The notes beneath the pieces are model-generated. The model worked only from the letters and a program-made list of their open reading frames with translations, was not told where the DNA came from and did not search any database. Positions 54,691 through 64,000 of a stretch of 64,000 bases of DNA are shown here, in pieces. The stretch covers positions 1,178,001 to 1,242,000 of the forward strand of contig NC_061144.1 of NCBI RefSeq assembly GCF_905220365.1, in the 5' to 3' direction. Source of the stretch: Vanessa cardui. Taxonomy: Eukaryota; Arthropoda; Insecta; Lepidoptera; Nymphalidae. How positions within the stretch are numbered: position 1 is the stretch's first letter; each line of letters opens with the position of its first letter. Both the position numbers and the translations under genes were made by a program.

Positions 54691-55060
54691 TTGAGATAGC
54701 ACATGAACCTTGATCAGTACAGGTTCAAAAGCAAGCACCTCTGAATTATCATGTAATAATAATTATAAATTCAATGAGACAACATCACATACATTACTCT
54801 GATCCCTATTTAAGTAGCTAAAGCAATTGTTGTGGAAAATCAAAAGTAACGACGGTACCACAAACACCCAGACCCAAGACAACTTATAGACTCGGTCGGG
54901 AATCGAACCCGGGACCTCGGAGAGGCGTACCCATGAAAACCGGCGTAAACACTCGGAGGTCGCCTCTTCATGTGCTTAATTTGTGTTTATAATTCATATT
55001 ACGCTCAGCTGTGAAGGTAAATATGAGGTTCTACATGAGACGGATGCTCATCTGCCATAC
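54691..55060 (+). repeat. SINE A copy split by SINE B
   Basis: The head part 54691-54754 (ttgagatagcacatgaacct, aggttcaaaagcaagcacct, ctgaattatcatgt) and continuation 54968-55060 (tcatgtgcttaatttgtgtt, tataattcatattacgctca, gctgtgaaggtaa) are consecutive parts of SINE A. TCATGT is duplicated at the break (54749-54754, 54968-54973). Confidence 0.65.
54755..54967 (-). mobile_element. SINE B inside SINE A
   Basis: Reversed: gagacaacatcacatacatt, ggtaccacaaacacccagac, gactcggtcgggaatcgaac, ccgggacctcggagaggcgt, ctcggaggtcg. About 10 bp of the head (the actcgaccac region) are missing. The B-box is intact. Confidence 0.8.
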
Positions 55061-55114
55061 GTATCTCTTCTACCTCGCATACTCTTATTGGAAACCATAG
55101 CCGCTTTGTTCGAG

Positions 55115-55283
55115 TTTTATGGTCGGTTATCATATATTAGGCAAAAAAGAAGCCTATGTCCCTTCTAAGAGTTCAAGTTTGCTACTTAATAAATTTCATC
55201 AAATTCGGTTTAGTAGTTTGGTAATGAAAGAGCGACAGAAAGACACCAGACAGAGTTACTTTTACATTTATATTATTAGTACT
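55115..55283 (+). mobile_element. Helitron-like family H, partial
   Basis: ttaggcaaaaaagaagccta, gagttcaagtttgctactta, attcggtttagtagtttggt, agacagagttacttttacat, ttatattattagta. Unlike 13615-13866 it lacks the 50-bp foreign piece. Confidence 0.5.
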
Positions 55284-55284
55284 T

Positions 55285-55560
55285 TTTTGTTCCATTTGCT
55301 GTCGAAACGCTTGGCCCTTGGAGTAGTGGTGCAAAAAGCTTCATTAAAAGTATAACACCTCGCCTCATTGCCTCCACTGGTGACAGGAGGGATGGTTCTT
55401 TTTTTTGCCCAGAGGATCGGAAATGCGATTCAACGGGGAAATGCTGCTAGCATTCTTGCCACCATTCCACGCGGTCAAGATTTATACAGTTAGTAGTTTT
55501 AATTCAGATTTGTATATATTTAAGCATTTAATGTTATTAATTCGTATATAAATATGTATA
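55285..55560 (+). pseudogene. Unidentified repeat, copy 2
   Basis: Same as 53576-53830: gctgtcgaaacgcttggccc, ttggagtagtggtgcaaaaa, cctccactggtgacaggagg, cccagaggatcggaaatgcg, gaaatgctgctagcattctt, with small indels that break the frame. Directly follows the family H piece. Confidence 0.55.
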
Positions 55561-55627
55561 GACTTAAGAAACATAGACAACAATTTTAATTGTTTATCTT
55601 TTGAGACTTCTTCACTAAAAATGTATA

Positions 55628-55990
55628 TAACGGCACATTGCCGTTATGATTATTTTTGGTTCCCATATGTCGCTGCCGAGCGATCGTGGGTTGTCGGGCG
55701 AAGAGAATTAAAATCACGTGTATGAGATTGTTTTACAATATCCAATAATTATTACAACGAAATATTATCAGTAATACAATCAACTCAGGTAATGACACTC
55801 CATCAGGCACGTTTTGTTTCTGCGAGATGCAAAAGGATTGTTTCCCGTTTGATTTCGCTTACAAAAGAGACTGAAGTCGCGTCAGAGCGAAGAGACGTCA
55901 AAACCACCATAATTTAAAAAAAGGTTGCTATCTGATATCATAACCGCATTTGACGTTTCTTGATGCTCTCAAAATACAGTGGCGCCGTCA
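55628..55990 (-). repeat. 3' LTR
   Basis: Plus strand starts taacggcacattgccgttat and ends gtggcgccgtca. In element orientation it begins TGACGGC and ends GCCGTTA, an imperfect terminal inverted repeat. The terminal ataacggcacattgccgtta stretch is itself a palindrome. Confidence 0.85.
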
Positions 55991-56353
55991 CGGCCAGACT
56001 GACATTCGCACGTCCTCGTGCGACAGCTCACACCTCGAGTTATATGAAAAGACAAAGTACATCTGCAGTGGATGACTACGCATGCTCGCCCATCCCTGAC
56101 AAGCTACCAATTCATATCACATGATTAAAGAGATCTGGACTTTCTTCCCCCACATTAACCAACTCACTGGGCGGACAAATGACCTCAGGCGCCCTTTCGA
56201 CCAGCTCACCAAGTCACATGGTGAGATGGACCTTCCACCAGTCACAAAAACCACACACAACTGCTGCAATCAACTGATTCGAAACTTCGACCCACATAGG
56301 CCAGTTCCAGACCAATTTCTTGCCACTCAGCTCACGCACAACAAGTCATAGTT

Positions 56354-56483
56354 TGATCCTAGGCATCGACCCGGCTTAGGCCAGCCCAGTAGATCAACTA
56401 CATCACACACCACATAAGAAAATATAATCTAGTCATGGGCATCGACCCGATTTAGGCCAGCCCAGTTAACCAACTACATCCTA
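56354..56483. repeat. Tandem ~75-bp duplication in the LTR element's 3' non-coding part
   Basis: gcatcgacccggcttaggcc with agcccagtagatcaactaca (56363-56402) recurs as gcatcgacccgatttaggcc with agcccagttaaccaactaca (56439-56478), 76 bp later. Confidence 0.8.
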
Positions 56484-56567
56484 CCTATTGTCCAACTAAT
56501 GTCATACCTATGCTCTAGATAAAATTTGGCACAAGAACGAGGTTTACACGTAATAACTCACCAATAA

Positions 56568-57780
56568 CTATTCTTCAAATTCAGAGGCTGAGAGGGTGTT
56601 AGAGCTGGCGGTCAATGTTTGTGAACAAGATATTGACACTAAATCACTATCATCATCAGGTGTTGCCATTCCATTCTCATGACTATGGACTACCGCCGTC
56701 TCGGCCTCCTCCTCAATATTAATTAAGAAAGTAGCTACTTCAACCAACTCACCATAGCCCCGGGGTACGGTACGTAGGTTTTCATGGGTGTTTTTATAGG
56801 TTCGGTTAGATCCATCAATGTCTCGCAGCTCATACCTATCGTGGTCTAATATCCGGACTATAGTAAAAGGATCTTTGAACTTACGCTGTAATTTGGTTTG
56901 ATTACGCTCACTACTTTTTATAAAGACAAAATCACCTACACTAAATGGTCTTACTTTTGCTTTACCCCGGTTAAAGCGTTTTTTTTTTTTTGATATTTTC
57001 AGAAGCATTATGCCGAACAGTGTCTAAATCTAAGCGAGGCTCAGGTTCCGCGTGCATGGATAAAGTTGATATCCCTAATGACTGTGCTCGTATGCCAAAC
57101 ACAAGTTCCGTCGGTGAGTATCCCGTTACTCTGGATCGGGTGCTATTCAACACCAGCTGGACTTCGGGAAGTTCGTCTCCCCAGGTTTTATTTGGGTCGT
57201 TTTCTACAATTGTAAGGAGGCACTTTAAGGTGCGTCATGGAGAAGGTCAATTTGTTCGTCAATATATGCTCGGGACGTGTGTTGGCATTGGGTTCCCTAT
57301 AGTCTACGCACATCCTATTAGTGTTGTCGTGCTTTTTAACCAATAAAATGGGGCTTACAAATGGAGAACTACTTTCCCGAATAACGTTAGCTTTTAATAG
57401 AGACTCTATTTTCTCCTTGACTATTTTTTTTTCCGCGGGAGCTAACCTATGAGGATGCCTTTGAACCGTCTTGTTTGGATCTATAGGATATATCCGGAGA
57501 ACACCCATCGTGACTCGTCGCGTTGAGATATTGTCAATGAAGAACTCACTGTATTTCTCTAAAATTCTAATTAAAGCCAATTTGTCATTGTCTTGTAAAT
57601 CTGTATCAATATTCGCGAAATCAAAACCGCTAGACTTGTCAACTAAGTTGACTTCTTTATGTTGAGAAAAGGTAATGCGATCGTTGTCGATATGCACGTG
57701 CACGTTCTGCTCCATCTCTACCTATTATTACCGGTTCAGCAATAGTGCCATCGGGTACTATGTGAAACAATACCGAGAGT
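56568..57780 (-). pseudogene. pol remnant: RT start fused to integrase end
   Basis: From the right: a retropepsin-to-RT linker with QNVHVHIDNDRITFSQHKEV, then RT N-terminal features (KIESLLKANVIRESSSPFVS, ILLVKKHDNTNRMCVDYRE). The frame then passes at about 57300 into sequence of the integrase region. LVLNSTRSRVTGYSPTELVF is in another frame (57153-56971), and the C-terminal domain KVRPFSVGDFVFIKSSERN with PFTIVRILDHDRYELRD is in a third (57008-56568). The RT catalytic YxDD region, RNase H and the integrase DDE core are absent. An A-rich run at about 56981-56992 (poly-T on the plus strand) is where one shift lies. The end of the open frame is acidic and Ser-rich (DDDSDLVSIS). Confidence 0.8.
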
Positions 57781-57862
57781 GATAGGCCTTAGACATTAAT
57801 GGAACTAATAACCTGGGAAATGATTCCACATCACCGCTACCAATGCCCGTCAGATACACTAA

Positions 57863-58938
57863 TTAACCCTGCGTAGTACCAGGGAACTTATCGGCATCGC
57901 TATTAGTTATTAATGAACAAGCAGATCCACTATCAAAAAGAAAGGGAACTGACTCACCGGATGTTGTAGTTAACGTGCTCCTCGATGCCTTGCGTTCACA
58001 CAAATGGACCTCTTTGTCCGGCGCTGCTCCACTGCCGCCCACTCGATCTTGACACGCCGATGCCAGGTGTCCTGGTCTTCCAGACACAAAGCAGGTGATT
58101 GGTCTGTCAGTGCCTTTAAATGCTTGTCGGAAGCAGCATGCTCTTCCTTTCGCTTACGACAGTCGATTGCTTTGTGACCCGAAGTACCGCAGCGGTGACA
58201 TGTCCCCGTGAAGCGCGATTCATAAAATCGGGTCCTTTTCACATCTGGATCATGGTTATCGTTACTTTCTTGCTTTCGTTTCAGCGAAATGCCGTTGAGA
58301 ATTCGAAGAAGTTGAGATCTAGTAGTTGGGTCATGGGAGTGGAGTTCACGGCGAATCAGTCCGTCCGATGATGTTCCAAAGTCGCATGGCTGCCTCACTT
58401 GCGGATTCTTTAACACCGACTTGGAAACGTAGAAAACGTCGAAATAATCTTGTGGCATCATAGGCTTGGCATACTTCGCGAGCAATATTTCTTTTATTTG
58501 AGACCATGTCAGCTGCGACGTCTGCAGTCGTGTTAAGCAGGTAGAAGCTCGGCCTTTAAGTGCACGTGTCAGTAACAACAGCAGGTCTGCACCTCCTTAC
58601 TTGCGTTCATTGATTACAATATCGGTCACGTTACACCAACCTTCTATGTCTGCTTCGTTGTCGTCAGGGTCAAACTCAATTAATTGGATAGACGCGGTGC
58701 TTACAGGTTGCGGTTGTGTTATAGCCATCACTCGAGACAAAAACAGCTCCATATGTTGCAGCAGGCTTTGTTCCGATGCCGGTGCTGACGATCTGGTACG
58801 AGTATTCTCTTCAGAAGTAAGCCCTTCATATTCCACTTCTGATAACGGCACATTGCCGTTATGATTATTTTTGGTTCCCATATGTGGCTGCCGAGCGATC
58901 GTGGGTTGTCGGGCGAAGAGAATTAAAATCACGTGTAT
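57863..58938 (-). pseudogene. gag and protease remnant
   Basis: The gag frame opens inside the LTR (MGTKNNHNGNVPLSEVEYEG), runs to a stop at 58597-58599, and continues in the same frame (RALKGRASTCLTRLQTSQ, LAKYAKPMMPQDYFDVFYVS) to a zinc knuckle CHRCGTSGHKAIDC. A second knuckle, CFVSGRPGHLASAC, has Ser in place of the second Cys and is in the frame of 58087-57863, so there is a frameshift between the knuckles. That frame goes on to the aspartic protease motif FLFDSGSACSLI and then stops. Gag packages the element RNA, and protease cleaves Gag-Pol; both roles are family knowledge. Plus-strand frames here are shadows. Confidence 0.8.
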
Positions 58939-59204
58939 GAGATTGTTTTACAATTTCCAATAATTATTACAACGAAATATTATCAGTAATACAATCAACT
59001 CAGGTAATGACACTCCATCAGGCACGTTTTGTTTCTGCGAGATGCAAAAGGATTGTTTCCCGTTTGACTTCGCTTACAAAAGAGACTGAAGTCGCGTCAG
59101 AGCGAAGAGACGTCAAACCACCATAATTTAAAAAAAGGTTGCTATCTGATATCATAACCGCATTTGACGTTTCTTGATGCTCTCAAAATACAGTGGCGCC
59201 GTCA
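58843..59204 (-). repeat. 5' LTR
   Basis: Same sequence as the left LTR with about two differences and a one-base length change. Followed on the right by tata and AT-rich genomic sequence. The gag reading frame crosses its inner edge without a spacer. Confidence 0.85.
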
Positions 59205-59208
59205 TATA

Positions 59209-59770
59209 TTTTTTATTGGCTATCGTCAAAAATCATCAAACTTAAATACGGTACTGTAATTAAAATTATAATTTATAGCATACTTTGGAAATTCATTTTA
59301 ATGGTTATGTTCAATTAAAATTGATATTATTAATGGCGATTAAATGGAAAGAACTGCTTTTTTTACTTGGCATTGATGATTATTTTGTGCCAGTTTATTT
59401 AAGGGTATTAACGTAAATCTGGTAGAATTACAACTGAAACAAAAAAAAATTTCTTTATTTGAGCCTGGCATCATTTGGGTTCGTAAAGTTGAGACATAAA
59501 TATAAACATTGAGATTATAAAGGGATGACCTTCTATGTGTTAGATAAAAGGGAATACCTATACCACTAAAATCTATTCGAATATTAATGTTAAAACAACC
59601 GTATTCTATATGACTTATTTGTTTATTTTATAACTACAGTATTTAGCATCATCCGAAGTTGTACTAAGTACCGAGTTTGAAGTGATATAATTTACTTCTA
59701 AATTGCCTTTAATTTGTGACATTGTAAATATCGCAGCTTATAGCATTGCTAAGTTATGATGTATAAAAGT
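59209..59770. other. Unassigned AT-rich sequence
   Basis: Nothing recognised. Confidence 0.45.
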
Positions 59771-60003
59771 ATTTTTTTTTTCGAATATGAGACAACATCA
59801 CATACATAACTCTTGATCCCAATATAAGCAGCTAAAGTACTTGTGTTATGGAAAATCAGAAGTAACGACCTACCTCAAACACTCAGACCCAAGACAGCAT
59901 AGAAAACTCTTAAACTTTTTCTCCATCGACTCGGCCTGGAATGGAAACTGAGCCCTGGATTGGCATACCCATGAAAACCGGTGTACATACTACTCGACCA
60001 CAT
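59771..60003 (-). mobile_element. SINE B, tRNA-derived, diverged
   Basis: Reversed: gagacaacatcacatacata, ggaaaatcagaagtaacgac, gactcggcctggaatggaaa, ccggtgtacatactactcga, ccacat. The B-box is mutated. Poly-T at 59771-59780. Confidence 0.75.
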
Positions 60004-60277
60004 TTATTCATGCCATTGCCTTTGAATTATGTAATTGTAAATACCCTTGAATATTGTTGTCAACTTGTGCAGTACAGATGTAATAAACAAAAACTGATCT
60101 AATTAAAACATTTATTTTGAACCATAATTCCACCATCACACTTTCTGTTTTACGTGACCATAACGAATGAATACAATTCGGTAAAATCCTTATTCAGCTT
60201 ATACGTGCACAAATAACTACGAATCTGATTTCTGGGCACGTACTCCGCGCGGTCCGGGAGAAGTCGAGATGGTCGGG

Positions 60278-60313
60278 TATAAATCCGGTAGAAACGTTGC
60301 ATATTTGCCAGTT
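60278..60313 (+). promoter_or_regulatory. Candidate TATA-initiator core promoter
   Basis: TATAAAT at 60278-60284, in a GC-richer, non-repetitive patch (60215-60330), is followed by CCAGTT at 60308-60313, putting a possible start A at 60310, 32 bp from the TATA start. This is the usual arthropod arrangement of TATA at about -31 and an initiator like TCAGTY. No downstream coding exon is obvious before the SINE at 60505, so a gene is not called. The minus frame across this patch (60150-60431) has no domain. Confidence 0.3.
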
Positions 60314-60504
60314 TCGGTGCATGCGTTTTGCATTTTGAGTGTTGATCGAGTATTCTGCACTTCTTCCTGATACAAGATAGAAAATCTCGAATTATATGAT
60401 AATTTTTTGAATTATATATTCTTATAATCATTACCGACTGTTAAAGTACGTCTGATCAAAGTATTTGTTTCGATTTTATTCAACGACGATGTTTAAATGG
60501 TGAA

Positions 60505-60800
60505 AGGGAGATGGACCAGTGCTAAAAACGTGCATCTTAACCGATGATTGCAGTTTCAAACCCAGGCAAGCATCACTGAATATACATGTGCTTAATTTGT
60601 GGTTATAATTCATCTCGTGCTCGGCGGTGAAGGGAAGCATCGTAAGGAAACCTGCATGTGTTTAATTTCATAGAAATTCTGCCACATGTGTATTCCACCA
60701 AACCGAATTGGAACATCGGTTGGAATATGTTACGAATACCTTAATGGTAGAGGAGGGCTTAGCCCATCAGTGGGAAATTTACAGGCTGTGATGATGATGC
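60505..60800 (+). mobile_element. SINE A, diverged
   Basis: gggagatggaccagtgctaa, tgcatcttaaccgatgattg, agtttcaaacccaggcaagc, ctcgtgctcggcggtgaagg, cacatgtgtattccaccaaa, agcccatcagtgggaaattt, (GAT)n tail. Confidence 0.8.
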
Positions 60801-62160
60801 CATGTAAATGTTAACCGTAGATTCTTTGTTTTTGTGCCTCACATGTTTTGGCACTTTTTACTATAATCGTAGTTAACCTTTTAATATAAAAGTACGATCA
60901 ATAAATTTTAATTCATTACTAGAATATAAGGACGATTTAAACAAGTGTCTCAGTAACAGCTTGGAAGATTAGCACGTTAAAACAAACAAATTTTTTAGCT
61001 GTATAATACCACTACATAAAGTTGTACTTATTCGGGATTTGATTGAAAACAGCACATAAATATAACAAACCTAAAGTCTATTTCGATCTACTCAGCGGTA
61101 TTTGCTATTCATTTGTTTCTAAACATAAGGTCGAACTTATACGTCATGTGGCTAATAAAGATCTCTGAATAATTAGTGCGGAACCATTAAACCTTTTACC
61201 ATTACATAGCTAGCTCGAGATGGTTAAATAGTGTTGAAAGAAAATCAATACTACTACATTATTTATAGAATCGTAACGGAACCGCAAGCACGAACTTTAA
61301 AAACTACTCTCTCGAATCTAAAAGGTCGTATCCGCCAAATATTTACGAAAACGCATAAACATTTTGTAAATATTACGGACTTTTTTATACACTTAATGTA
61401 CCCGTCAATATTAACCGATGATTGTGAGTTCAAGAACTGCAACTCATACACAGAGGAGAGAAGGGCTTAGCCCAGCTGTGGGATACCTAAATCTATTTAT
61501 ATATTTAAGCACGATATTGAAGAACAATATATAATAATATACAATTATAACAAAAACTACTTCAAATGATAATGTGATAAAATAAATTCTAAATAAAATT
61601 TGAGTACTAATAATTTTCAGCCTTACATAATATTCACTGGCATGTTGTAATTTTTATTAAATTTAAATGAGACGAATCGAAAAACATATCTAACAAATAT
61701 CAATTCCAAATTGGATCATAAAATACAGAGTTCTGAGGTAACACACAAAATAAAGCATATTACGAAATTTTCTATATTAAGTCCATCAAAAGCCATTTCA
61801 CCTTCCAACAAGACTACAGTACAATGAAACATCAAAATCATCATTAGAATATATATTTCACTTCCCAGAATATAATATCCACTTGTAATTACTCGAAATA
61901 TAACTTTATCTGCAATATTTCACTTCAAAAACACAAACTGCCCAACTGGTTGCAACGTGCTTACACGTCTGACGCAGCAAAAACATCGCCAAACTGCTGA
62001 ACTATCTCTCTGAACGTGTTTTCGTATAATTTTCAGTTTAAAATTAATGGAATTTCATTTGTCTTTTGTTCTTTTTTCAAATCTAAATCTATAATTGAGC
62101 CTAAGAAAAACAAACATGGATATTAAAAAAAAAAACAAGTGACAAGGATTTGATTGCATA
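60801..62160. other. Unassigned, with SINE A scraps
   Basis: attaaccgatgattgtgagt at 61411 and gagagaagggcttagcccag at 61456 are head and tail fragments of a deleted SINE A. The 79-codon frame over it has no domain. The remaining 1.2 kb is unassigned. Confidence 0.4.
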
Positions 62161-62430
62161 CTAGCTGTACCCAAGACCTTGTACGCGTTTGAATTTAACA
62201 AAAATAAATAAATACTGTAGCCTTAGTTAGTCCTTATTATATCAGTTATCTGACCCTAAAGGTCCCGTCAAAATCAATCCAGCCGTTCCTGTGATTAGCC
62301 GGAAGAAACAGACAGGCAGACAAAAATTGTAACAAATGTTATTTTGGTATATGTACCATGTATACATACATATGCACAGATTAAAAAAGGGCTATTTTAA
62401 AATTACAAACAGACACTCCAACTTTATTAT
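62161..62430 (-). mobile_element. Helitron-like family G with CTAG end
   Basis: Plus strand begins CTAGCTGTACCC, aagaccttgtacgcgtttga, then atcagttatctgaccctaaa, ggtcccgtcaaaatcaatcc, agccgttcctgtgattagcc, and ends acagacactccaactttatt. Read on the minus strand it ends in CTAG. Confidence 0.6.
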
Positions 62431-62660
62431 GTATGAAGATATTAACAAAGATCAAAGTCCAAACTTAAAATAAGAGAGATGACTTGAAATTTTAAAAGCA
62501 CCAAGAAAAGTTTGGATTGATTAAGCAAGTGCCAAAACTGGTCAGATAAAAAAGAAATAAAGTTACTCTATAGAGAGGTCCTTGATAAGTACACAGAGAT
62601 AAGAAATATAACTATTGAATTTTTTATATTTCTTATTCATGTAATTATAAATCCATTAAT

Positions 62661-62875
62661 GACGACCTCCATGGTGGAGTAGTGTGAACACCAGTTTTCA
62701 TTGGTACGCTATAAAGAGGCCCCGGGTTTTCTTCCCGGCCGAGTCGTCTATGTTGTCTTGGACTTAGGTGTTTGAGGTATCGTCGTTACTTCTGATTTTC
62801 CATAACACAAGTGCTTTAGCTACTAACATTGGAATCAGAGTAATGTAGGTGATGTTGTCAAATAAAAAAAAAAGT
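62661..62875 (+). mobile_element. SINE B, full length
   Basis: gacgacctccatggtggagt, gaacaccagttttcattggt, gagtcgtctatgttgtcttg, tcgttacttctgattttcca, taacacaagtgctttagcta, then a poly-A-rich end. The B-box is weak (gggttttcttccc). Confidence 0.8.
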
Positions 62876-63508
62876 AAGAGATGAAAGGAGTTGAAGCGTT
62901 ATACAAAATTATTGTACAGAAATTGTACATTAAAATTAACATGCAAAACAAAGTAATAAAACGGAAATTAAAAGTCATAGCTTTTGTGATTATCCTTTAG
63001 TAGTAGTATCCAGTTCTACGAATAAATAAATACCACCAGACGATTAGGGCAAAATATGGGAGAGTTTGTGGCTACACGTAGTTTCAACGAAGACTGCGGG
63101 TTAAAATCTCAGCAATCACAATTGAGTTCTATGAGATATGAATTTGTGTTTATAATTCATCACGTGCTCAGCGAAGGTAAACATCGTAGAGAAACCACGT
63201 TTAAGCTTTCCGAGCGTACTATTAATCCGCATTCTAAATCTATTTTAATATAAATTGCAGTTCATTTTGCGAAAACATCGTTGTAATAATAGAGTATTTT
63301 GTTTATTACCTGCTATCAGACTAGACTTCGCACGGGAAGAATAAGAATTTATTATCGTTTACGGTAATATTATATATCTCTATTGACCGGCATATTTTTA
63401 TCAAAATCTTAATGACTTTTGTCTATTTGGGAAAACCTTATAAAATTCCGTGTGATAGTTTTTGAGCTAATCACATAGAGACATGGCGGTATGACTTAAT
63501 TTATATAT
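62876..63508. other. Unassigned, with a SINE A fragment
   Basis: At 63093-63200 aagactgcgggttaaaatct, tttgtgtttataattcatca and cgtgctcagcgaaggtaaac are decayed SINE A. Bases 63320-63345 (agactagacttcgcacggga) recall a Helitron-like end. Confidence 0.4.
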
Positions 63509-63650
63509 ACTAGCTCTGTCTGCGACTTCGTGCGTGTTTGTCTGCGACCTCAGCTATCTGCCAGTAAAAGTCCCGTCCAAATCGTTCCAGCCAAAACAAA
63601 AGTAAAAAACAAAATGATATTTTGGGAGATCCAATTTTATTATATCTATT
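63509..63650 (-). repeat. Helitron-like family G fragment
   Basis: ACTAGCTCTGTCTGCGACTT, then cagctatctgccagtaaaag, tcccgtccaaatcgttccag and aaaatgatattttgggagat. Confidence 0.5.
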
Positions 63651-64000
63651 TATATATCTAATAAACAATAGGTGACAAGAAGCAATGAGTTATTGTTTTG
63701 ATGTACGAGTGCGTCAGAGTTTATCGAAATAAATTCCCGGAAGAAGAATTCATCTTTTCATTCTCATTCGATCATCATATATTTTTACGTACACATTATT
63801 GTCGGTAATAAAGGGTGTTAACCAAACAATTGCCCAAGAACTACAAAAAACATAAATGAATAATAATCTCCGTCGAACTTTACCGAAAATTTTAAACAAA
63901 ACTGACTATGAAAGCCAGAACGACGTCAAATTACAGCTGAATTGTAAAACGACAAAAGTTATAGTACCTTTTTGTACATTTAAAGTTTCTTTCAGAGGTT
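63651..64000. other. Unassigned sequence
   Basis: Nothing recognised. Confidence 0.4.

Larger units (their letters stand above)
55624..59208 (-). mobile_element. Ty3/gypsy-type LTR retrotransposon, internally deleted
   Basis: LTRs of about 362 bp at 55628-55990 and 58843-59204 are nearly identical. TATA at 55624-55627 and 59205-59208 is a likely 4-bp TSD. On the minus strand, gag, protease, the start of RT, then the end of integrase follow in order. The middle of pol is deleted, and stops and frameshifts break the rest. Gene order with integrase after RT indicates Ty3/gypsy rather than copia. High LTR identity suggests recent insertion even though the coding part is dead. Long-range mobilisation would require an intact relative. 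Confidence 0.85.

Noticed and set aside
60150..60431. 93-codon minus-strand ORF as an exon
   Set aside because: No recognised domain. The GC-richer patch is better explained, tentatively, as a promoter on the plus strand.
1..64000. CRISPR arrays, operons, riboswitches or bacterial promoters
   Set aside because: The sequence is eukaryotic in every respect. Repeats are dispersed transposons, with no regular spacer arrays.

Overview
This 64 kb window looks like AT-rich intergenic or intronic DNA from a lepidopteran, probably a nymphalid-type butterfly. The signs are tRNA-derived SINEs resembling butterfly Metulj elements, a telomere-repeat-specific SART/TRAS-type retrotransposon lying in TTAGG repeats, CR1/L2-type LINEs, and many copies of the gaagtcggtt-ended and CTAG-ended elements common in Lepidoptera. 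I found no convincing host protein-coding gene, tRNA or rRNA gene, or CRISPR array. All recognisable long reading frames belong to mobile elements, and all appear dead.

Layout. 1-16 kb: scattered SINEs, short LINE 3' ends, Helitron-like pieces and unassigned AT-rich DNA. 16.0-23.7 kb: a nearly complete CR1-type LINE with two ORFs. Its ORF1 is split by a 1.65 kb nested element, and a second truncated copy of the same LINE family follows directly on its 3' tail. 24.4-25.9 kb: an inverted, nearly identical copy of the nested element, including a foldback unit with arms of about 220 bp. 26-35 kb: SINEs, LINE tails and one Tc1/mariner-like MITE. 35.65-37.23 kb: a GC-rich 5'-truncated SART/TRAS-like fragment flanked on both sides by (TTAGG)n. 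43.4-46.8 kb: an L2-type LINE inserted into a SINE; the SINE target-site duplications still lie 3.4 kb apart, and the LINE 3' UTR carries a perfect 25-bp hairpin. 47-55 kb: SINE-in-SINE nests, rearranged foldback elements and LINE tails. 55.6-59.2 kb: an internally deleted Ty3/gypsy-type LTR element on the minus strand with nearly identical LTRs. 59.2-64 kb: mostly unassigned sequence. It has a GC-richer patch near 60.3 kb with a TATA box and initiator at arthropod spacing, the only hint of a host promoter.

The main biological content is therefore a layered record of transposition: nested insertions that can be ordered by TSDs, conserved 3' RNA hairpins in LINE tails, and inverted repeats able to make long double-stranded RNA. 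Family names are from memory and pattern recognition; no database search was possible.
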